Below, piece after piece: positions 18,325 to 25,556 of a stretch of DNA of 64,000 bases; within the stretch, counting starts at the first letter, position 1; every line of letters begins with the position of its first letter. A program made the position numbers and the translations under genes. The notes under the pieces are model-generated. The model saw only the letters and a list, made by a program, of their open reading frames with translations. It was not told the origin of the DNA and searched no databases. Source of the stretch: Pedobacter paludis. GTDB taxonomy: Bacteria; Bacteroidota; Bacteroidia; Sphingobacteriales; Sphingobacteriaceae. The stretch covers positions 620,001 through 684,000 of the forward strand of contig NZ_QGNY01000002.1 in NCBI RefSeq assembly GCF_003173575.1. Direction: 5' to 3'.

Positions 18325-19980
18325 ATGAAACTAATTAAATCAATATTATATCTATCATTTATTGCGGTCTTGGGCATTGGTTGCTCTAAAGATTTAAATG
18401 TAGATACTCCAGATCAGTTTTCTGATGATAACTTCTGGACGAGTGAAACCAATGTTCGAACTTACAACTGGGGCTTTTATGCCTTGTTTACAGGTTTTGG
18501 AACAGGAACAACAGCCGATTTTTATTTTTCTACCCTAACGGATGATCAGGATGCTTCGACCTTCCAAAACTTTGCACTAACAGCACCAACAACTTCTGCC
18601 GATTGGGATTGGACCTATGTTCGCAAAGCCAATATTATGTTGGAGAGAGTTAATCAGGTTCCAATGAGCGATGAAGCAAAAAAACATTGGAACGGTGTTG
18701 CGAAATTTTTTAGAGCAATGGATTATTTCAATAAAGTAAAAACATTTGGAGGAGTTCCGTACATCAGCAAATCTTTGGATGTTTCTCAAACCGATGTAAT
18801 TTATAAGCCACGGGATACTCGCCAATTGGTAATGGATAGTGTTTTAAGTGATATCAATTATGCGGTAGCAAATATTCGCGTAACCGATGGTGATAACGTG
18901 GTAAACCGGGATGTGGCCCTAGCTCTAAAAGCTAGAATCTGTCTTTTCGAAGGTTCTTACCGTACATACCATACCGAATTATCTCTACCTGATGCAGATA
19001 AATTTCTAACGCAGGGAAAAGATGCCTGCGAAAAATTAATGACCGGAAAATATGTTCTTAATGCAGATTATAGAAGCATTTATAGCTCTATGGATCTGGC
19101 AGGAAATAAGGAAGTCTTGCTGTATAAAAAATATCTTGCTGGTGTATTAACCCACTCGGTTATCGGTTATACCAACAGTACAACTCAAATGAGTGGCTTA
19201 ACAAAATCGGCTGTAGATTCTTATCCAGCAACGGATGGTTTGCCAATCAGTCAATCGCCCCTTTATCAAGGCGATAACACGATTACAACCCTAAGAGCAA
19301 ACAGGGATAACCGTTTATTAGGTACAATTGATAATTTCCTGGCTTATAACGGTACATTGGTAAATGGATATAGCTCGAGTACGGGTTATCGTCCTTCTAA
19401 GTTTTTAAATCCTGCATCAAACCAATTGGCTCCTTATAATGAAACTGATGCACCGATTTTTTATTACTCGGAAGTGTTGCTTAACTATGCAGAAATTACC
19501 GCGATTTTGGATCAATTGGGTAAGGCAACTTTTGCCCAGGCCGATATGGATAAATCTATAAATCTTTTAAGAACAAGGGCGGGCATTACCAAACTTACCG
19601 TTACGGGAGGTGGAAATGTATCTGCCGGTACAACTGCCATTATTGATCCGAAAAGAGATGCAGATGTTTCTCCTTTAATGTGGGAAATCCGTAGAGAGCG
19701 CAGAGTAGAACTGATGATGAACGGTTTTAGATATCAGGATTTAATGCGTTGGAAAAAAGGACAGTATTTGGATAGAGCCCAAAATGTTGAAGCTTTCTTG
19801 GGCGCCAAAGTTCCAGATAATGGTAAGGTTTTAAGAAATGCACAGGGTTATATTATTCCATACGCTACTACCTTAACCAGAACCTTTGTTGATCCAAAAA
19901 ATTACTTATCGCCAATTCCAACCGGTCAGATCAGTTTATATCCAGCTGGAACATTGCAGCAAAATCCAGGTTGGCAATAA
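18325..19980 (+). CDS. SusD/RagB-family lipoprotein
   Basis: This 551-residue lipoprotein has a lipobox at Cys20 (LGIGC-SKDLN). It shows the canonical SusD order: N-terminal NVDTPDQFSDDNFWTSE, FRAMDYFNKVKTFGGVPYI in the TPR region, DVALALKARICLFEGSYR, the mid-protein Y-S-E-V-L-L-N-Y-A-E-I helix, and WEIRRERRVELMMNGFRYQDLMRWKKG near the end. These are the strongest SusD family markers in the window. It pairs with the SusC at 15101 and ends in a clear terminator, so operon 3 has two genes. Confidence 0.95.
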   Translation: MKLIKSILYLSFIAVLGIGCSKDLNVDTPDQFSDDNFWTSETNVRTYNWGFYALFTGFGTGTTADFYFSTLTDDQDASTFQNFALTAPTTSADWDWTYVRKANIMLERVNQVPMSDEAKKHWNGVAKFFRAMDYFNKVKTFGGVPYISKSLDVSQTDVIYKPRDTRQLVMDSVLSDINYAVANIRVTDGDNVVNRDVALALKARICLFEGSYRTYHTELSLPDADKFLTQGKDACEKLMTGKYVLNADYRSIYSSMDLAGNKEVLLYKKYLAGVLTHSVIGYTNSTTQMSGLTKSAVDSYPATDGLPISQSPLYQGDNTITTLRANRDNRLLGTIDNFLAYNGTLVNGYSSSTGYRPSKFLNPASNQLAPYNETDAPIFYYSEVLLNYAEITAILDQLGKATFAQADMDKSINLLRTRAGITKLTVTGGGNVSAGTTAIIDPKRDADVSPLMWEIRRERRVELMMNGFRYQDLMRWKKGQYLDRAQNVEAFLGAKVPDNGKVLRNAQGYIIPYATTLTRTFVDPKNYLSPIPTGQISLYPAGTLQQNPGWQ

Positions 19981-20001
19981 TTTAACTCTACATCTACCTA
20001 T

Positions 20002-20039
20002 AAAAAAAGCGTTCCGATTAATTTCAGAACGCTTTTTTT
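20002..20039 (+). terminator. Terminator of operon 3
   Basis: Perfect 13-bp arms 20002-20014 and 20027-20039 (core agcgttc/gaacgct) with a 12-base loop and a T-rich 3' arm, 21 bases after the susD stop. Confidence 0.9.
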
Positions 20040-20098
20040 TGTTATCTAATGATCAATATTTAATAAATTAATTTAAGTTGGTAGATCGTTTAATCGTG

Positions 20099-20446
20099 TT
20101 AATAACAACTTGCATATATGGTAAAAGATGTGCTGCTGTCATCAATTGAAAATGTGTCAGATCCTGTAGAGGTACTTACACTGCTTAATAATGGAGGAGA
20201 GCAGGCATTTGTAGATGCGCTGGTTAAAATATAATTTCCATACGGAACCTCGGTTTGCCCATAAGTATCAACAGCGGTAATGTCATAAGATACATTGGTA
20301 TCCGTATTGAGTACTGTGGCATGGCCACCCATGGTTTGAATGTAACTAACCTCGAGGGTTACAAAGCCGGTTGATGTTTTGCTTTTGAATGATGTTGCCA
20401 GTATAACAAACATCACAACTGAAAATTTAATAACTAAGTTTTTCAT
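20099..20446 (-). CDS. Small secreted protein of unknown function
   Basis: This 115-residue protein has a hydrophobic signal segment (residues 6-18, VIKFSVVMFVILA) and then a compact, Ser/Thr-rich, beta-prone mature part with two Cys near residues 81 and 114. It carries no motif I recognise. The start at 20446 lies only three bases after a 13-bp inverted repeat, an unusual leader that may control it. It is on the same strand as the outer-membrane barrel gene upstream (20538-21140), 91 bases away, so joint transcription is possible. Function cannot be stated. Confidence 0.65.
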   Translation of the reverse strand: MKNLVIKFSVVMFVILATSFKSKTSTGFVTLEVSYIQTMGGHATVLNTDTNVSYDITAVDTYGQTEVPYGNYILTSASTNACSPPLLSSVSTSTGSDTFSIDDSSTSFTIYASCY

Positions 20447-20449
20447 AAA

Positions 20450-20484
20450 ATTGGATTTAATGTTAATTGATCATTAAATCCAAT
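20450..20484 (-). promoter_or_regulatory. 13-bp inverted repeat touching the start of the small secreted gene
   Basis: Arms 20450-20462 (attggatttaatg) and 20472-20484 are perfect reverse complements with a nine-base loop. On the minus strand the hairpin is followed at once by TTTT and the ATG at 20446. It can be read as a terminator of the upstream barrel gene, an operator, or a leader hairpin hiding the ribosome site. Confidence 0.6.
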
Positions 20485-20537
20485 TTAATCAAAATAAGTC
20501 TGGCAATCAACTATTTAATTCGTTGTTAGCCAAAAAA

Positions 20538-21140
20538 TTACAAAATTTTAAAGCCCAAGCTCAATTGAAATAAATTAGGCGTTTGCTTGTATTTGTCACT
20601 TTTGCTAATGTTTGATATACCGGCTTCGTAACGTAAATCAACAGAGATACTGCCAACATCTACACCTGCACCAGCCTGAATGCCTAAAGCCTGATTTTTG
20701 TAATTGTTAAAATCTGTGGCCTGTGCATAGGCAGAGCTAAAGGTAGAACTGTCATCTAAAATGAAGGAGATTACAGGTCCGGCCATTAAACGAAAGTTTA
20801 GGTTTTTGGAGCCAAATTTTGTTCCCAATACAACGGGCACATCCAAAGTTGTAAATTTCACTTTACCCTCAGCCGCAACTTCTGTATTGCTGTTATTGGT
20901 AAAACTGATAAATTTATTGCCCTTGCTGCCAATATAAGCTTCGGGCTGAACATAGAAACTTGCGCCGCCAATTCGTGCCCAGGCACCAATTTGATAACCC
21001 AAACGGTTTTCTTCGCTGGCAAAGTCAGCATTAATTTTGGCTAGGTTAACGCCGGCCTTTAAGCCAAGATTAAAAGTTTGCGCCTGGGATGTTGCCCAAC
21101 CCACGGTTAGGAAAACAATAGATAAGATAAGTTTTTTCAT
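20538..21140 (-). CDS. PorT-family outer-membrane beta-barrel protein
   Basis: This 200-residue protein has a cleavable signal peptide (residues 1-20, ending SQAQ) followed by FNLGLKAGVNLAKINADF. That is the opening of the small eight-strand-type outer-membrane barrels of Bacteroidota (outer membrane beta-barrel, PorT-like). Alternating aromatic and polar residues continue to the end, LFQLSLGFKIL, a usual C-terminal barrel strand. Specific function is not deducible; such proteins are common and mostly uncharacterised. It is transcribed away from the small gene at 21315. Confidence 0.8.
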   Translation of the reverse strand: MKKLILSIVFLTVGWATSQAQTFNLGLKAGVNLAKINADFASEENRLGYQIGAWARIGGASFYVQPEAYIGSKGNKFISFTNNSNTEVAAEGKVKFTTLDVPVVLGTKFGSKNLNFRLMAGPVISFILDDSSTFSSAYAQATDFNNYKNQALGIQAGAGVDVGSISVDLRYEAGISNISKSDKYKQTPNLFQLSLGFKIL

Positions 21141-21288
21141 TGTGTTTAAGGTTTGATTTTTTGGTATAAATACTTAATTCGATTTTATAACGCACTTTTA
21201 ACACAATTATCATGCTAAAATCATAAAGTTATTTTTCTTTTTTTTATCATATCCATTAAAAACCCATAAACCTGCCACAAATATTTTT

Positions 21289-21296
21289 TACTTTTG
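21289..21296 (+). promoter_or_regulatory. TAnnTTTG -7 box before the 71-residue gene
   Basis: TACTTTTG at 21289-21296 is an exact -7 consensus. It overlaps the in-frame TTG at 21294, so that TTG cannot be the start, and the ATG at 21315 is chosen for the gene that follows. Confidence 0.6.
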
Positions 21297-21314
21297 CCTC
21301 AAATAAATTTTGCT

Positions 21315-21530
21315 ATGGCTAATTTTCAACTTACCGCAGAAACTGCATTTAAAGTAAAAACAAAATTCTTGAGGAAATACCGCGATCTAGCTAACGAGCC
21401 TTTAGATTTTGCTCCAGGTAAGGAAGATCAGCTGATCGAAGATTTAATGCGCCTTGTAAAACGCGATCGCACTTATATCGAATTTACCATCCAAAAAGCA
21501 TTGGCCGATACCAAAGGAAATAGACTGTAA
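21315..21530 (+). CDS. Small charged cytosolic protein, unknown
   Basis: This 71-residue protein starts at the ATG at 21315. It is predicted soluble, largely helical and rich in Lys, Arg, Asp and Glu, with no signal peptide or Cys. Recognisable blocks are TAFKVKTKFLRKYRDLANEP in the first half and a second helix with DQLIEDLMRLVKRDRTYIEFTI. I do not recognise a domain. A consensus promoter box 19 bases upstream and an AT-rich gap of 177 bases before the protease gene suggest it is a single-gene transcript. It is probably a lineage-specific conserved protein. Confidence 0.6.
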   Translation: MANFQLTAETAFKVKTKFLRKYRDLANEPLDFAPGKEDQLIEDLMRLVKRDRTYIEFTIQKALADTKGNRL

Positions 21531-21707
21531 ATTCTTGTTCTTTTATTACTCACCACTGAAACCCAGTAACGCTTTAATTACGCTCGGTTAGGATAAGCTG
21601 TTTTTAATCTTTATCTCTTTTTGTACATTTACCTTGTACTTTTCATTAAATAATCTTTAAGATTAACTTAATAAAAGCCCAAGCGGAACAATAATACAAA
21701 AAGGAGC

Positions 21708-23399
21708 ATGAAAAAAATTAAATACGGTCTTTTGGTTGGTGCATTCGGCATCGCCATATTATCTTTCTCTTTCAAAGAAGATTTATTTCTAGTTTCTAAA
21801 AACCTCGATATTTTCGCTTCCCTTTACAAGGAAATCAATATTAATTATGTGGATGAAACCAATGCACCACAATTAATGAAAACAGGCATTGATGCCATGT
21901 TGGATAGTTTGGATCCATACACAGAATATGTTCCCGAATCGGAAATCGAAGATTACCGCCTAAAATACGTAAGCACCCAATACGGTGGCATAGGCGCAAG
22001 CACACTTTTTATCGATGGAAAATTGTTTGTTAACGAGGTTAGCGAAGGTTATCCGGCGAATAAACAAGAAATTAAACCTGGCGATCAGGTCATAAAAATT
22101 AATGCGATTGATGTTCGTGGAAAGGATAGAGCTCAAATAAGTCAGTTATTGCGTGGCCCAAAGGGAACACCGGTAGATTTGGTTGTGCTTCGAGAAGGAA
22201 AGGAACTTACCAAAAAGTTAATTCGCGATGAAATTAAACAACCAAATGTTTCTTATTCGGGAATGGTTGGCGACGGAATCGGATATATTAAACTCGATAA
22301 GTTTTTAGAAAATTCTGGTCAGGAAGTTAAAGATGCGCTACTCGCAATTAACAAAGAAAACCCAAAAGGAATTGTGCTCGATTTAAGAAATAACGGTGGC
22401 GGAATTCTTCAAGAGGCGGTTAAAATTGTGAATCTTTTTGTTAATAAGGATCAGTTAATTGTAACGCAAAAAGGCAAGAATGCAGAAAAAACAATTGCCT
22501 ATAAAACTTTATTTGCACCAGTTTCATCAACCGTTCCACTGGTTGTATTGGTAAACGGAGGTTCGGCCTCGGCCTCGGAAATTGTTGCCGGCTCCCTTCA
22601 GGATCTGGATCGGGCTATTGTAATTGGCCAGCGCAGCTATGGCAAGGGCTTGGTGCAACAAACTTTTAATCTTCCTTATAACAGCTTGGTTAAGGTAACG
22701 GTTGCCAAATATTATACCCCATCAGGCAGATGTATCCAAAAGTTAGATTATGCACATAAAAATGCTGATGGTGTTGCGGAGCGGTTTGCAGATTCTACCA
22801 TCACCATGTTCCAAACCAAATCCGGTAGAAATGTTTACAGCGGCAATGGCGTTTATCCAGATGTGGTAGTGGATCAGGCAAAATTAAGTCCGATAACAAT
22901 TACCATGATCAACAAAAGCTTATTTTTTAATTATGCAAATCAATACAGAAAGGAAAAACCAAGCCTAGCTTCAGCAAAAACATTTCAAATTTCTGATGCA
23001 GATTATGCCGCATTCGCAAGTTCTTTAGCCGATAAAGATTTAACCTACCAAAGCCGTACAGAAAGATTGCTCTCCGATTTACGTATTGAAGCCGAAAAGG
23101 AAAACAAATCGACCGAAGTTAAAGCCGATTTGGAAAATTTAAAATACAAGTTAACTTCTTCCAAGAAAACAGATTTGGCAACTCATAAATCAGAAATTAA
23201 GCGTGTTTTAGAAACCCAGATTGTAAGCAGATATTTTTATGAAAAAGGCAGGATTGAACAAAGCTTTCAGTACGATAAAGAATTGGCAGCGGCGAAAGCA
23301 CTGTTCAGTAATCAAAATCAAATGCTGGCTATTTTAAAAGGCGATGGAAATTATAAGGTAATTGGCAAGCCCGTTAAAGAAACTTCAAGCATAGATTAA
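21708..23399 (+). CDS. S41-family C-terminal processing peptidase (CtpA/Prc-like)
   Basis: This 563-residue protease has an N-terminal signal or anchor segment (residues 5-22). A PDZ domain follows (about 85-165, QYGGIGASTLF and LRGPKGTPVDLVVLREGKE), then an S41 catalytic domain (about 185-385). Catalytic Ser288 lies in GGSASASEI and Lys313 in SYGKGLVQQ; the 25-residue gap equals that of known Ctp proteases. YTPSGRCIQ and the long charged helical tail (about 430-560) are also typical. These proteases cleave unfolded or C-terminally marked periplasmic proteins; the target is unknown. The gene stands alone between the small charged protein and the sigma-factor gene. Confidence 0.93.
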   Translation: MKKIKYGLLVGAFGIAILSFSFKEDLFLVSKNLDIFASLYKEININYVDETNAPQLMKTGIDAMLDSLDPYTEYVPESEIEDYRLKYVSTQYGGIGASTLFIDGKLFVNEVSEGYPANKQEIKPGDQVIKINAIDVRGKDRAQISQLLRGPKGTPVDLVVLREGKELTKKLIRDEIKQPNVSYSGMVGDGIGYIKLDKFLENSGQEVKDALLAINKENPKGIVLDLRNNGGGILQEAVKIVNLFVNKDQLIVTQKGKNAEKTIAYKTLFAPVSSTVPLVVLVNGGSASASEIVAGSLQDLDRAIVIGQRSYGKGLVQQTFNLPYNSLVKVTVAKYYTPSGRCIQKLDYAHKNADGVAERFADSTITMFQTKSGRNVYSGNGVYPDVVVDQAKLSPITITMINKSLFFNYANQYRKEKPSLASAKTFQISDADYAAFASSLADKDLTYQSRTERLLSDLRIEAEKENKSTEVKADLENLKYKLTSSKKTDLATHKSEIKRVLETQIVSRYFYEKGRIEQSFQYDKELAAAKALFSNQNQMLAILKGDGNYKVIGKPVKETSSID

Positions 23400-23506
23400 T
23401 CTAATACTTTATAATATGTAAATAAGCATATAAAAAATTATATCTTTAAATATTAGCTGTAATCATCCCATACGGTTAATGTAATATAAACTGTATTTAT
23501 TAGCTT

Positions 23507-24121
23507 ATGATGAGCGAACAGCTAACCAAACAAAGGGATGAGGATTTGCTGCTGCTGCTGCAGCTTAAAAATGGAAATTATTCAGCTTTCGATTTATTAT
23601 ACCAAAGGTATAGTAAAATGCTTTATGCCAATATTTTACGATTGGTAAAAGATAGCGAAATGGCCAAAGAACTTTTGCAAGATCTTTTCTTAAAAATTTG
23701 GGAAAGACGTAATGCGATCGACACTACAAAATCGTTTAAATCTTTTCTATTTACGATAGCCAGGAATGCAGTATATGATTACTTCAGAAAGGTATCGCTG
23801 GATAAAAAATTGATGACGGAAATGATATCCAGAAGCGTAGAGCTTTACAGCCATACCGAAGAGGATATTAGCTTTAAAGAAAAGAGTGCCTGTCTGGCAC
23901 AGGCAATCAATACATTACCACCTCAAAGCCGTCAGGTTTACCAACTGTGTAAAATAGAAGGTTTATCTCACGAAGAAATAAGCAAACAGCTTGGTATTTC
24001 TATCTCTACCATTAATAATCACATGGTAAAAGCCAATAAGCTAGTTAAAGAATTTTTATATCGTAATAGTGATTTAGCGATTACACTCATTGTTGTTTCC
24101 TTTCTCCATCAGCTAAAATAA
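23507..24121 (+). CDS. ECF-type RNA polymerase sigma factor
   Basis: This 204-residue factor belongs to the Bacteroidota ECF group that works with FecR anti-sigma proteins. Region 2 (about 25-95) shows FDLLYQRYSKMLYANIL, ELLQDLFLKIWERR and SFLFTIARNAVYDYFRK. Region 4 (about 130-185) shows LPPQSRQVYQLCKIEGLSHEEISKQLGIS and a DNA-contact helix STINNHMVKA. A hydrophobic C-terminal stretch (LAITLIVVSFLHQ) is common in this subgroup. Two adjacent ATGs (23507, 23510) could start it. FecR follows after 108 bases. The model is that SusC import activates FecR, which frees this sigma factor to transcribe the PUL downstream. Confidence 0.94.
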   Translation: MMSEQLTKQRDEDLLLLLQLKNGNYSAFDLLYQRYSKMLYANILRLVKDSEMAKELLQDLFLKIWERRNAIDTTKSFKSFLFTIARNAVYDYFRKVSLDKKLMTEMISRSVELYSHTEEDISFKEKSACLAQAINTLPPQSRQVYQLCKIEGLSHEEISKQLGISISTINNHMVKANKLVKEFLYRNSDLAITLIVVSFLHQLK

Positions 24122-24229
24122 ATTTATTATTACTGATTATCAGTTATTTAGATGTTTTCTAAAAAATAATTGACCAATAACTAGTTGTTGTTTTTCTCAC
24201 AAGCGTATTAGCTTATATAACCAGATATT

Positions 24230-25408
24230 ATGGATGCTTTAGAGCAACTGTTGATTAAGTTTTCAAAAAACGAATGCACTTCGCAAGAATTGGAGCATTT
24301 GTTACAGCATTTCGAAAATGATAAAAATGCAGACCGTTTAAAAAATGGTATTGAAAAACAACTTGGCCAACCCTATGAAGATGGTCCTGGCATCGATTCA
24401 GCAGTAGAGGAAGTATTTCAGAAAGTAAAGCTAAAAATTACTCAAAATACCCTACATCACACGAAACCTAAATTACGTTTGCTCAAATATGCCGCGGCTG
24501 CAGTTGTTTTATTCTTTATTTCAACTGGGCTGTGGTATTATTTTAATCAAACAAAATCAACTCGTAACCAAGGGCAACACGCTCAAATTAAAACTGATAT
24601 TGGTCCTGGTAGCAATAAGGCCATATTAACCCTTGCAAATGGAAGCCAGGTTGTTTTAGATGAAGTGATGGCCAATGGAGAGGTGGCCAAACAGGCTGGA
24701 ACAAAAATTACCAAAACACAGGACAATCAATTGATTTATGCAGGTACAAATGACCTGAAAGAAAAGGAAGTTTTTTTTAATGAACTTAAAACACCTATTG
24801 GTGGACAATACTCTTTGCTATTATCTGATGGTACCAGAGTATGGCTAAATGCAGCATCATCATTGCGTTTCCCAGCTGTATTTAAAGGCAACGAACGTAA
24901 GGTACAATTAAACGGAGAGGCTTACTTTGAGGTGGCCAAAAATAAGAAAATGCCTTTCAAGGTTGAAGTTAACCACAATACAATTGAGGTTTTGGGTACG
25001 CACTTTAATATAATGGCGTACAACAATGAGGCAGCGATGTCAACAACTCTGCTGGAGGGTTCGGTAAAAGTATATAATAAGGCCAACTCGGCATTAATTA
25101 AGCCAAACCAGCAAGCTAACTTAAATAAAAGCAACAATAAACTTCAAGTAATGGATGTTGACGCCAGCGATGCAATTGCCTGGAAAAATGGATATTTCTT
25201 ATTCGAAGATGAAAACATAGAAAGCATTATGCGTAAGCTGTCAAGATGGTATAATGTAGATGTAGAATATAAGGGAGCCGTAACAAAAGATGCGCTTTGG
25301 GGCAATGTTTCCCGATTCAAAAATATATCGGAGGTTCTAAAAACCCTCGAACTAACAAAAACGGTACATTTCAAGCTTGATGGAAGGAGGGTAATTGTGA
25401 TGCCATAA
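24230..25408 (+). CDS. FecR-family anti-sigma factor
   Basis: This 392-residue inner-membrane protein has a cytosolic N-terminus (1-84) that would hold the ECF sigma factor. One membrane helix follows (about 86-105, YAAAAVVLFFISTGLWYYF), then a periplasmic FecR domain (about 115-285, PIGGQYSLLLSDGTRVWLNAA, then LNGEAYFEVAK and IEVLGTHFNIMAY). The C-terminal DUF4974 domain (about 318-390, IESIMRKLSRWYNVDVEY) contacts the STN domain of a TonB-dependent transporter in the known systems. The STN-bearing SusC follows after 148 bases, completing a transenvelope signalling trio with the sigma factor upstream. Confidence 0.95.
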   Translation: MDALEQLLIKFSKNECTSQELEHLLQHFENDKNADRLKNGIEKQLGQPYEDGPGIDSAVEEVFQKVKLKITQNTLHHTKPKLRLLKYAAAAVVLFFISTGLWYYFNQTKSTRNQGQHAQIKTDIGPGSNKAILTLANGSQVVLDEVMANGEVAKQAGTKITKTQDNQLIYAGTNDLKEKEVFFNELKTPIGGQYSLLLSDGTRVWLNAASSLRFPAVFKGNERKVQLNGEAYFEVAKNKKMPFKVEVNHNTIEVLGTHFNIMAYNNEAAMSTTLLEGSVKVYNKANSALIKPNQQANLNKSNNKLQVMDVDASDAIAWKNGYFLFEDENIESIMRKLSRWYNVDVEYKGAVTKDALWGNVSRFKNISEVLKTLELTKTVHFKLDGRRVIVMP

Positions 25409-25440
25409 GCTTTACCAAACATCAGGATTATCCAAAAAAA

Positions 25441-25469
25441 ATCCGGAAGCGGTTGCAACGCTGCCGGAT
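25441..25469 (+). other. Hairpin in the fecR-susC gap
   Basis: atccgg pairs with ccggat and agcg with cgct across one A-G mismatch, closing a seven-base loop. It is G+C-rich against its surroundings and lies 33 bases after the fecR stop and about 90 bases before susC. No T run follows, so it is more likely an mRNA-processing or attenuation element than a simple terminator. Confidence 0.45.
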
Positions 25470-25556
25470 GATTGCCGAAAGGCAAAATGTCTGGGTAATT
25501 GGATACAATATTTTTAACTGACCAAATACTATATAAACCCAAAACATTTCAAATGT

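Noticed and set aside
21294..21314. TTG at 21294 as the start of the small charged protein
   Set aside because: It lies in the consensus -7 box at 21289-21296, so it could not be part of the transcript from that promoter.
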